A stretch of 6,746 bases of DNA from Elusimicrobiota bacterium (GTDB taxonomy: Bacteria > Elusimicrobiota > Elusimicrobia > FEN-1173): contig PMLF01000070.1 of assembly GCA_003158755.1 (NCBI GenBank), positions 1 to 6,746 of the forward strand, given 5' to 3'. The notes beneath the pieces were generated by a model, which saw only the letters and a list, made by a program, of their open reading frames with translations, had not been told where the DNA came from and did no database searches. Positions 1 through 6,161 of the stretch are shown in pieces. Positions within the stretch are counted from its first letter, which is position 1. Each line of letters starts with the position of its first letter. A program made the translations under genes and the position numbers.

Positions 1-110
1 CAAGCAAAAGGTCCCTTGGCCGGGTGTGGGCTGGAAGCCCACGACGTTGATTTGGGGGTGCGGGGGCGAAGCCCCCGCGAATTTGGAGTGGAACCCTCTG
101 GAAGAAATAA
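1..110. repeat. Non-coding tail after miaA with two related GC-rich hairpins
   Basis: This stretch downstream of the miaA stop holds no credible gene. It contains two perfect hairpins. The first is GTGGGCT/AGCCCAC (26-32 with 36-42, 3-base loop) and the second is GCGGGGGC/GCCCCCGC (60-67 with 71-78, loop GAA). Aligned from the shared GGTG at 23 and 57, they look like diverged copies of one unit spaced 34 bases apart, sharing GGTG, GGG, GAAGCCC and CG. On the minus strand, which is the direction of miaA transcription, neither stem is followed by a T-run, so they do not look like classical intrinsic terminators. They are more likely REP-like palindromes, and may still end or stabilise the operon transcript. 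The relationship between the two copies is my own reading; the function is inferred. Confidence 0.55.
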
Positions 111-1085
111 TCACAAAAGAGCCACAATATCATCCGCCACTTGGTCGGGATCGGGTGGGCCGTCAAGACACAGCCAGTGGACCCGCTTCTCGGCCCGGAA
201 CCAGGTCATCTGGCGCTTGGCGTATTGGCGCGTTTTCAAAATGAAACGTTCTTCGAACTCCTGCTGACTTATCATTCCCTTCAACCTTTCCACCGCTTCG
301 GCGTAGCCTAAGGCCAGAAGGCCTGGGGCATCCGGCGGGACTCCGGCTTCGAGGGCATTTTTCGTTTCCTCCAGAAGACCCGCCCGGATCATATCGCGAC
401 AGCGTTGGGCCAGGTGGCGCTCCATAATTTCTTTGGGCCAGAGCAATCCGAACCAGCGGAAGCGGAAAGGAGAGGGGACCGTCTTCTCTTTTTGCCACCA
501 GGACATGGGATGGCCGGTGACGAGATAAACTTCGAGCGCTCGGATGGTCCGGGCGATATTGTTGACGGGAATCTTTGCCCCCGCTTCGGGGTCCACCCGG
601 GAAAGTTCTTGATGGAGGGAAGCCCGTCCATCCCGCTCCGCCAGTGCGTTCAGGGCTTTGCGGATCACGATGTCACGTCCGGGAAGGGGAGCCAAACCGT
701 CGACCAACGCCTTGACGTAAAGGCCGGTGCCCCCGACGATCAACGGCGTCCGGCGGCCCCGCAACAAGGCGTCGACCAAGCCGGCCGCTTCCCGGGCGAA
801 AAGGCCGGCGTTGTAGGCGTTCGACGGCTCCAGGACGTCCATCAGGTGGTGAGGAACGCCGTCCACTTCGTAGTAGTCTTTGAGCGCATGGTCCGGCCGG
901 TGGATCCACCGGCCTTCCGGTTTTCCGGTCCCGATGGAAAGACGGCGATAGATTTGGCGGGAGTCCGCCGATATCACTTCGCCGTCCACCCGTCCCGCCA
1001 GGGCCAAGGCGACGGCGGTCTTGCCGGAGCCGGTGGCGCCCACCAATATTGGGATGGCCCGGTCTTTGCCGTATCCGTCTTTCAT
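111..1085 (-). CDS. miaA: tRNA dimethylallyltransferase MiaA
   Basis: MiaA transfers a dimethylallyl group from DMAPP to N6 of adenosine-37 in tRNAs reading UNN codons, a cytosolic modification that supports decoding fidelity. The 324-residue protein is close to the usual family length (about 300-320). It shows the P-loop GATGSGKT (16-23), the catalytic-Asp motif DSRQIY (41-46), PHHLMD (78-83), GGTGLY with the conserved Thr (118-123) and the C-terminal tRNA-contact segment TRQYAKRQMTWFR (285-297). Between GTGKP and PHHLMD there are about 21 residues where most bacterial MiaAs have 8-9, so a small insertion is present. The ATG start overlaps the csaB stop by four bases (ATGA) and has TGGAGG four bases upstream, inside csaB, which indicates translational coupling. 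It is the last gene of the minus-strand operon. Confidence 0.96.
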   Translation of the reverse strand: MKDGYGKDRAIPILVGATGSGKTAVALALAGRVDGEVISADSRQIYRRLSIGTGKPEGRWIHRPDHALKDYYEVDGVPHHLMDVLEPSNAYNAGLFAREAAGLVDALLRGRRTPLIVGGTGLYVKALVDGLAPLPGRDIVIRKALNALAERDGRASLHQELSRVDPEAGAKIPVNNIARTIRALEVYLVTGHPMSWWQKEKTVPSPFRFRWFGLLWPKEIMERHLAQRCRDMIRAGLLEETKNALEAGVPPDAPGLLALGYAEAVERLKGMISQQEFEERFILKTRQYAKRQMTWFRAEKRVHWLCLDGPPDPDQVADDIVALL

Positions 1086-2035
1086 ATAGCCTCCAGGGTT
1101 TCCCGAAGTTCGTCCAACCCCCGTTGTGCCCGGTCTTTCCGTTCACGAACCCGCAAAGGAATATCCATCCGATGGGCGAAGGCCGACATCAACGCCTCCG
1201 ACACCCGCGCCGCCGACGTTTCGAAAGGGAGCGAAGGAAAACCCAGTTCCTCGGCCAAGGCCGACACTTTGGGATGGGCGGCCAGAGCCACGGCGGGCCG
1301 GCCCGCCAAGGCGGCCAACAACAACCCATGATAGCGCATGCTGACCACGGCATCGTAGCCGCCGAAAATCGGAAGGAGATCCTCGACGGAGTCCCAGGGT
1401 TCGGTTCCCGGCGGAGAGTCAAAAGCTCCGGCGTCCCGGGAGGGATGAAGGAAAAGGTATCCGGGGGTTCCCCCCACTCGGGCGGCCAGCGCTTCGATCC
1501 GTTCCCGTTTGGCCGGGGCTCGGGGGATCCATAAAACGCGGCGCAAAGCGGCGGGAGGCGCCGGTTCTTCCGTTGACGGCCACGCCCAAACCGGGTCCGC
1601 CGCGACCCGCGCTTCCGCGCGGCCTCCGGCATTTTTATAGAGGGAGAGGGATGCCTCGTCCCGGAACCATATCCGTTCGGCCCGGTCCAATACGCGGACG
1701 GCAAGGGAGGTCCCTTCGTGAGAAAGACCGGGGTCCAGCCCCATGCCGAAAGCGAAGAACCGGGCGCCGAGGGCTCGGGCCAGGATCGGCAACGCGGCGT
1801 AATAGAGAAGGCTTCGACGGCTGGTTCGGGCCTGGAAAAGTTCGCCCCCGCCATAGACGAGAGCCTTTGACCGTCGGAGTAAATTAACCAACCCGAAGGG
1901 GTTCCATCGGGAGGTGTCCTGTCCGAGTGTACGCCAAGGCAAGGACGGCGCGGCGCCGCGGACCACGCGGGCGATTAGCTCATCGCCGGCGTTGCCGAAG
2001 CCGAAGTATCCGCCTAGAACGATCCCTTTCCTCAC
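1082..2035 (-). CDS. csaB: CsaB-type polysaccharide pyruvyl transferase
   Basis: Members of this family add ketal-linked pyruvate from phosphoenolpyruvate to cell-wall polysaccharide; CsaB itself modifies secondary wall polymers that bind SLH-domain S-layer proteins. The 317-residue protein has the N-terminal signature GYFGFGNAGDE (9-19), GGGELFQ (62-68), an RDEASL segment (125-130), and the C-terminal MRYHGLLLAALAGRP (233-247) followed by HPKVSALAEELG (254-265), which together are typical of CsaB. It is somewhat shorter than characterised CsaB proteins. No signal peptide is visible, so it should be cytosolic. The start is GTG: the next upstream in-frame codons run into a TAA and no ATG fits. 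The ribosome site is weak (GGAAGG about 12 bases upstream). It lies 35 bases after the DUF5693-like gene and overlaps miaA. The family is clear; the exact glycan substrate is not. Confidence 0.88.
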   Translation of the reverse strand: MRKGIVLGGYFGFGNAGDELIARVVRGAAPSLPWRTLGQDTSRWNPFGLVNLLRRSKALVYGGGELFQARTSRRSLLYYAALPILARALGARFFAFGMGLDPGLSHEGTSLAVRVLDRAERIWFRDEASLSLYKNAGGRAEARVAADPVWAWPSTEEPAPPAALRRVLWIPRAPAKRERIEALAARVGGTPGYLFLHPSRDAGAFDSPPGTEPWDSVEDLLPIFGGYDAVVSMRYHGLLLAALAGRPAVALAAHPKVSALAEELGFPSLPFETSAARVSEALMSAFAHRMDIPLRVRERKDRAQRGLDELRETLEAI

Positions 2036-2057
2036 TGGGTTTTAGTCCCTTCCGTAC

Positions 2058-2085
2058 GTAGGGGCGGGTCTCAGACCCTACCCCC
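2058..2085. repeat. Palindromic repeat spanning the end of the membrane-protein gene
   Basis: The segment holds an inner palindrome GGGTCTCAGACCC (2066-2078) and an outer complementary pair GTAGGG (2058-2063) with CCCTAC (2076-2081), so two alternative foldings compete. It resembles a degenerate copy of GTAGGGGCGGGTCT.AGACC-type palindromes that I recall as dispersed repeats in many bacterial genomes. On the minus strand it covers the last codons and the TGA of the DUF5693-like gene (2071-2073) and runs into the 35-base gap before csaB. No T-run follows. It may be a REP-like insertion or a weak attenuating hairpin ahead of csaB; both are inference. Confidence 0.4.
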
Positions 2086-3507
2086 ACCGAAATAGCCGTC
2101 CTTCTTCCCAAGGACTCGATGAGCGAAAACGAGAATCCCCCCGATGACGCCTCCCAACCAGAAACCGTGGAAGACGCGGAGGAGCGAAATGGACAGGGGA
2201 ATATGAGCATGGCAAAAGGTGTTGACGACCGACAGCGGAGCTACGAAGCCGGCGAGGAGACAGGCCCTTCCGATGTTGAATTCCCGTCGTATCAAATGAG
2301 CGCCCAGCCACAGCAACGGCCACCCGACGGCGAACTCTTTGAACCGGGGGCGGACGACGAAAAAAGATTCCAAAGATTCCCGGACCCTCATTTCCAACGC
2401 CGAGGCTCCCACGGCGCTTTCATTCCCGCTCCTCAACAGGTAAATCGCAGCCGCGGCGGCGGCGAACGCGAAAAAGGCCGCGCTGCCGACGGTCAACGGC
2501 CGGCGAAGGAATTGTTTTAACTCCTCCGGTCGATATAACTCTCCGGCCGCCAAAAAGAAGGGGACCGCCAAAGCCAATTTGACTCCCCGAAACGTCGCCA
2601 GCCCCAACAGGAACTCCCTCGACGACAACAGGGCCGCGGTGACCAGGGCGACGGCCAACGAGAGGAATCCCAAGAGGAGAGGTCGATTTTTTGCCCCTCG
2701 GAACGCGAGCCAGGGTCCAAGGATGGCCACAAAAAAAGCGAGGAGTTGACGAAGCCCCGTCGGTCCGGGAAAACCCGCGGGGGCCGACGGCCAACGCGGG
2801 GAGGCAAGACCCGTCTTGAAACCATCCGAGCGAAGCCGCGACATCAAGCCGGAGATGTATTCAACGTTTTCCCCCTCCGAAAGGCCCGGGAACAGATGGA
2901 GGTAGAGGAAACGGACGCCTCTCTCGCGGACGGCTCGCCGCAGGCGGGCGGAGGCGGCGGGCGGCGGAAGACGGAGGAGTTCGTCTTCGTCGATGGAATG
3001 GGCGCGGACGATCCGATCCGGGAACGCGGCCGCCAACGCCAAGATCGCGGGGTCGCGAGAAAATTCCACGACCGGGAGGAACAGGTTGGAATCGGCCATC
3101 GCGGACGTTAATGGCGAATGGGGACCGGGCGCCGGAAGAGCGGGACCGAGAGGGAGTAAATATCCATCAACGACGGACCGCCATTCGTCCCACGGCAGCC
3201 TCCGCCCTCCGTCGGAAATCTTTTTAAATAGGGGCCGCCAGGCGAGGGAGAATCCTTTCCAGCGCTCCTTCAACGCGTCCGGAGTCTCCGATCCATCCCA
3301 TGGGACTCCGACGGACTTGACCCCGGCGGACAAAAGCTCCTTCTCCGTCGAGGATCGCGGCGAGGAGGGAAACAACGCTTCCAACTCCGAGCCGTCCACG
3401 CATAAGGTGACGACGTTGTTGGAATGTTCCCATCTCCATCGGGACTGCAGGATCGGAAGGGCGGAGAGGAAGACGACCAAAAGAATAAAAGGGAAGAACC
3501 GTTTCAC
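2071..3507 (-). CDS. DUF5693-like multi-pass membrane protein
   Basis: This 478-residue protein has one N-terminal hydrophobic segment (about 4-20, an uncleaved anchor or signal), then a soluble stretch (about 25-245) predicted to lie outside the cytoplasm. It ends in a membrane domain of about seven hydrophobic segments (near 252-270, 275-295, 307-323, 338-357, 390-406, 414-431 and 445-466). The C-terminal stretch with SVVNTFCHAHIPLSISLLR (426-444) matches my memory of DUF5693, a family of unknown function often encoded beside csaB, which is the case here. The soluble part is shorter than in many relatives. The GTG start overlaps the glgA stop (GTGA) with no good ribosome site, so translation probably depends on coupling. 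Likely role: export, assembly or modification of the envelope glycan that CsaB pyruvylates. That role is inferred from neighbourhood only; a generic membrane protein cannot be excluded. Confidence 0.7.
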   Translation of the reverse strand: MKRFFPFILLVVFLSALPILQSRWRWEHSNNVVTLCVDGSELEALFPSSPRSSTEKELLSAGVKSVGVPWDGSETPDALKERWKGFSLAWRPLFKKISDGGRRLPWDEWRSVVDGYLLPLGPALPAPGPHSPLTSAMADSNLFLPVVEFSRDPAILALAAAFPDRIVRAHSIDEDELLRLPPPAASARLRRAVRERGVRFLYLHLFPGLSEGENVEYISGLMSRLRSDGFKTGLASPRWPSAPAGFPGPTGLRQLLAFFVAILGPWLAFRGAKNRPLLLGFLSLAVALVTAALLSSREFLLGLATFRGVKLALAVPFFLAAGELYRPEELKQFLRRPLTVGSAAFFAFAAAAAAIYLLRSGNESAVGASALEMRVRESLESFFVVRPRFKEFAVGWPLLWLGAHLIRREFNIGRACLLAGFVAPLSVVNTFCHAHIPLSISLLRVFHGFWLGGVIGGILVFAHRVLGKKDGYFGGGRV

Positions 3508-4976
3508 CGGGGTATGGAGCGCTTTCGTTCCAACGCGCGCTCGTAGAGAGCGACATAGGCTTCGACCGACTTTCCCCAGCCGAAGTCCAAGGACATTCCC
3601 CTCTGCTGGAGGCCGCGCCAGGCGGCGGGATCGGAACGGTACAAAGACACGGCCTCGGCCAGGGCTTGACGATAGGCCGATGCCTCCGGCCTTTGGGCCA
3701 TGAAACCGACGCCGGTGTGCTTTTCACCGTTGAAGGGTTCGACGGTATCCAGCAGTCCGCCCGTCGGCGTAACCACCGGCACGCATCCGTAACGAAGAGC
3801 GATCATCTGTCCCAAGCCGCAGGGTTCAAAAAGCGAAGGCATCAGGAAGAGGTCCGCGCCGCCGTAAATTTTATGGGCCATGGGGTCGTTGAACCCTTCG
3901 ACGACGGCCGCCCGGCCGGGATGTTTTTTCGCCAAGCCGCGGAGGGCCTCTTTTTTTTCCGGATCACCGCTCCCGAGAAAAACGGCCTGTATCCCCTCCT
4001 TCAAAAATCCCTCAAGAATTTCGAGGATGATGTCCACTCCCTTTTGGGGGTCCATCCGGGACACCATCCCCAGAAGGGGCGCCCGGGAATCCGGATCCAA
4101 ACCGGCTTCTCGCTGAAGGTCCGTTTTACAATCTTTCCGCGCCGCCAAGTTCGCCGATGTAAAGGATCGAGCCAAGTGGGGGTCCTTGGAAGGGTTCCAA
4201 ATTCTCCGGTCCAAGCCGTTTAAGATTCCAATGAAATCCTTCCGAAGGCTCAGTATTCCTTCCATGCCCCGGCCGAAAACCGGGTTGGAGGATATCTCCC
4301 GGGCGTAGGTGGGGCCCACCGTGTTCAATCCGTGGGCGAAAACCAAGCCCGCCTTGAGGAAGTTAACTTGGTCGAAAAATTCCAGCCGGTCGGGGGTGAA
4401 GTCCGACCAGGAAAACCCGGCCCGGAACAGGGTGTTTTTCGGGAAGACGCCCTGGTAGGCGATGTTGTGGACGGTGAAGACCGACGCCGTCGGCAGGAAA
4501 AAGGCGTCGAGGAGGTAGAGGGTTTCCAGATAGGCGGGGATCAACCCCGTTTGCCAGTCGTTGGCGTGGACGATGTCGGGGCGGAAGTCCAGGGCCTTGG
4601 CCGTTTCCAGGACCGCCCGGCTGAAAAGGATGAACCGATCGTCGTTGTCGGAAAAATCGACTTTGTTGCCGTCCCGGTAGAGGCCGTCGCGGTCGAAATA
4701 TTTGGGAGCGTCGACGAAATAGACCGGGACTTTCCCGGCCAAACGGCCTTCCCACAGACCGGCGGTTTCCACGACGTCCCCCAAAGGAAGCCGAAGGACC
4801 ACGTCCAGAGGTTTTAAACCGTAGGCATGGACGTCCACGTCTCGATATTTGGGGAGGACGACGCGCACGTCGTGTTTCATTCCTTTGAGCGCGACGGGCA
4901 AAACGCCCGCCACATCGGCCAAACCGCCGGTCTTGCAGAAGGGGACCGCCTCGCCGGCGGCGAAGAGGACCTTCAT
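3504..4976 (-). CDS. glgA: Glycogen/starch synthase, ADP-glucose type (GlgA, GT5)
   Basis: GlgA extends alpha-1,4-glucan chains using ADP-glucose and works in the cytosol. The 490-residue length is normal for the family. It carries the N-terminal KTGGLAD (15-21) that binds the nucleotide sugar, HANDWQTGL (137-145), TVHNIAYQGVF (168-178), NGLD (253-256), SRMDPQKG (306-313) and the catalytic-Glu motif SLFEPCGLGQ (381-390, Glu384), followed by the TPTGGL loop (403-408). SRMDPQKG is a small variation on the more usual SRLTDQKG. Both GT-B Rossmann halves are complete. The ATG lies 10 bases after the galT stop with no strong ribosome site in the gap, and the gene ends inside the start of the DUF5693-like gene. 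No glgB, glgC or glgP lies in this window. The main alternative is use of UDP-glucose, which motif reading cannot fully exclude. Confidence 0.95.
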   Translation of the reverse strand: MKVLFAAGEAVPFCKTGGLADVAGVLPVALKGMKHDVRVVLPKYRDVDVHAYGLKPLDVVLRLPLGDVVETAGLWEGRLAGKVPVYFVDAPKYFDRDGLYRDGNKVDFSDNDDRFILFSRAVLETAKALDFRPDIVHANDWQTGLIPAYLETLYLLDAFFLPTASVFTVHNIAYQGVFPKNTLFRAGFSWSDFTPDRLEFFDQVNFLKAGLVFAHGLNTVGPTYAREISSNPVFGRGMEGILSLRKDFIGILNGLDRRIWNPSKDPHLARSFTSANLAARKDCKTDLQREAGLDPDSRAPLLGMVSRMDPQKGVDIILEILEGFLKEGIQAVFLGSGDPEKKEALRGLAKKHPGRAAVVEGFNDPMAHKIYGGADLFLMPSLFEPCGLGQMIALRYGCVPVVTPTGGLLDTVEPFNGEKHTGVGFMAQRPEASAYRQALAEAVSLYRSDPAAWRGLQQRGMSLDFGWGKSVEAYVALYERALERKRSIPR

Positions 4977-4986
4977 TGAGCGGTGC

Positions 4987-5985
4987 TTATCCGACCTCGC
5001 GCATGTGGCGGGCGGCGTCTTCGGGCGCCACGGGGTTGATGTAAAAACCCGTCCCCCATTCGAACCCGGCGGTCTGAACGAGCTTGGGCATGATCTCGAT
5101 GTGCCAGGTGAAGTAGCTCAATGAGGCCGATTTGAGCGGGGCGTTGTGGATGAGGAAGTTGTAGGACGGAAAATCCAACACCTTGTTCATCCGGCCCAGG
5201 GTGCTCTTCATGATGCCCGCGAGGGAGTGGAGGTGTCGAGGTTCCATGCTTTCGTAATGGGAGGCCAGATTTTTGGGCAGAACCCACGTCTCGAAGGGGA
5301 ACCGGGAGGCGAAAGGAGCGATGGAGACAAAGTCGTCGTTCTCTTCGACGATGCGGACTTTCTTCTCCTTTTCGGCCCGGATGAAGTCCGCGAAGATACT
5401 GCGGCCGCGCTGCTCGTAGTATTCCTCGGCGCCGTGCATCTTCTGCTTCACTCGGATGGGCACCATGGGCGTGGCGATGAGCTGAGAATGGGTGTGCTGG
5501 ATGCTGGCGCCCGCCGCCGCCCCGGAGTTCTTAAAGACCAGGATGTATTCGAAGCGGGGGTCCCGCCGGAGGTCCAGAATGCGTTCCTTCCAGGCGTTCA
5601 TCACGTCCCGGATGCGGTCCACGTCCAGGTCTTCCAGGGATTTCGAATGGTCGTCGGTTTCGACTACTACCTCGTGGGCGCCGAGGCCGTCCATCTTGTC
5701 GAAGAGGTCTTCGCCGGTGCGGTGGAGGTCCCCCTCGATGGCGAGGACGGGGTATTTGTTGGGCACCACGCGCAGCCACCAGCCGGGCTTGTTGGCTTCG
5801 CGTTTGGGCTGGCCGTAGGCCAGGAGCTCTCCCGGGGTCTTGTCCTCGTTCCCGGGACAAAACGGGCAAGGCGCCGACCCTTGTTGTTCGCGGTGGACGC
5901 TGGTGTATGAATTGGGGCGTTTGCTGCGCTCGGTGGAGATGATGACCCACCGGCCGATGAAGGGATCGCGGCGAAGTTCTGGCAA
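4987..5985 (-). CDS. galT: GalT-family nucleotidylyltransferase (GalT or ADP-glucose phosphorylase)
   Basis: The HIT-superfamily GalT fold transfers NMP between nucleotide sugars and sugar phosphates through a covalent histidine intermediate. The 332-residue protein has the zinc pair CPFC (Cys40, Cys43), VVPNKYPVL (73-81), His113, the active site HTHSQ (164-168, nucleophile His166), PFETWVLPK (230-238) and the C-terminal GTGFYINPVAPEDAA (311-325). Classical GalT usually has HPHGQ; the H-T-H-S-Q form and the ending recall plant ADP-glucose phosphorylase, and glgA follows 10 bases later, so ADP-glucose chemistry is possible. The second zinc site seems lost: Ser196 and Ala199 replace the expected Cys pair, and Thr293 stands where relatives have His. 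The TTG start is chosen because AGGAGG lies exactly six bases upstream and the protein aligns from PELRRDP. The gene symbol follows the family name only; substrate is unsettled. Confidence 0.88.
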   Translation of the reverse strand: MPELRRDPFIGRWVIISTERSKRPNSYTSVHREQQGSAPCPFCPGNEDKTPGELLAYGQPKREANKPGWWLRVVPNKYPVLAIEGDLHRTGEDLFDKMDGLGAHEVVVETDDHSKSLEDLDVDRIRDVMNAWKERILDLRRDPRFEYILVFKNSGAAAGASIQHTHSQLIATPMVPIRVKQKMHGAEEYYEQRGRSIFADFIRAEKEKKVRIVEENDDFVSIAPFASRFPFETWVLPKNLASHYESMEPRHLHSLAGIMKSTLGRMNKVLDFPSYNFLIHNAPLKSASLSYFTWHIEIMPKLVQTAGFEWGTGFYINPVAPEDAARHMREVG

Positions 5986-5991
5986 GGTGTT

Positions 5992-5997
5992 CCTCCT
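5992..5997 (-). promoter_or_regulatory. Strong ribosome binding site deciding the TTG start of galT
   Basis: On the minus strand AGGAGG sits six bases before the TTG at 5985-5983. No ATG or GTG lies at a better distance, so this site fixes the galT start. Its first five bases (AGGAG) fall inside the galT-proximal copy of the 11-base direct repeat that flanks the neighbouring element. Confidence 0.85.
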
Positions 5998-6003
5998 AAA
6001 GTC
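5993..6003. repeat. 11-base direct repeat, galT-proximal copy
   Basis: CTCCTAAAGTC on the plus strand (GACTTTAGGAG on the minus strand) occurs exactly here and again at 6134-6144. The copies bracket the palindromic element and end exactly where its imperfect inverted termini begin, as expected for a target-site duplication. If the first C of a CAATG terminus belongs to the element, the duplication would be 10 bases instead. This copy overlaps the galT ribosome binding site. Confidence 0.65.
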
Positions 6004-6133
6004 AATGCAGTTTAAATAAGGATCGTCACCCCGGCGAAAGCCGGGGTCCAGGCATTAGAACGGATTCTAAGAAGACGTTTCAAACCCTGGATACCGGCTT
6101 TCGCCGGTATGACGACTTAATTGAATCACATTG
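6004..6133. mobile_element. MITE-like non-coding element with opposed GAAA-loop palindromes
   Basis: This 130-base AT/GC-mosaic insert has no coding capacity. It contains two inverted copies of a 29-base unit (6024-6052 on plus, 6086-6114 on minus) with the form CGTCA..CCGGCGAAAGCCGG..TCCAGG. Each is an 8-bp perfect stem with a GAAA loop (6028-6047 and 6091-6110). Compensating changes in the stems (ACCC/GGGT against ATAC/GTAT) keep pairing intact. A central hairpin TTAGAA/TTCTAA (6055-6060 with 6065-6070) lies between them. The outer ends are imperfect inverted repeats starting (C)AATG, and the whole is flanked by the 11-base direct repeat. The core resembles the widespread GTCA-ttCCCGCGAAAGCGGG-TCCAG dispersed palindromes of other bacteria (from memory). 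Alternatives are a REP/BIME pair, or a bidirectional terminator between scpB and galT; no good T-run follows either stem. Confidence 0.6.
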
Positions 6134-6144
6134 CTCCTAAAGTC
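6134..6144. repeat. 11-base direct repeat, scpB-proximal copy
   Basis: This is the second exact copy of CTCCTAAAGTC, 141 bases from the first and 17 bases after the scpB stop. On the minus strand it reads GACTTTAGGAG followed by CAATGTGA, so it looks like a ribosome binding site but leads only to ATG-TGA. This fits a duplicated, now orphaned copy of the galT site. Confidence 0.65.
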
Positions 6145-6161
6145 TTACGACCAAGACCATT

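Noticed and set aside
60..78. Intrinsic terminator after miaA
   Set aside because: The stem is strong, but on the minus strand it is followed by ACCCCC rather than a T-run, so I list it as a repeat only.
16..267. Small plus-strand frame over the window start
   Set aside because: It runs through two perfect hairpins and then antisense to miaA, from a TTG with no ribosome site.
405..1331. Long plus-strand open frame of 308 codons
   Set aside because: It lies antisense to miaA and the end of csaB, both with full family motifs. It has no recognisable domain and is explained by high GC and codon bias of the opposite strand.
2119..2520. Plus-strand ATG open frame of 133 codons
   Set aside because: It is antisense to the membrane-protein gene. 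The highly charged low-complexity product is what a reversed hydrophobic gene gives.
5146..5910. Plus-strand open frame of 254 codons
   Set aside because: It is the antisense shadow of galT. The composition is the mirror of the real gene and there is no ribosome site or motif.
5983..6133. Promoter within the AT-rich ends of the scpB-galT element
   Set aside because: Stretches such as TTTAAATAA (6011-6019) are A/T-rich, but no convincing paired -35 and -10 boxes could be found on the minus strand.
5986..6161. Riboswitch or small RNA in the galT leader
   Set aside because: The hairpins are arranged as an inverted pair with flanking direct repeats, which a transposable unit explains better; no known riboswitch core is recognisable.
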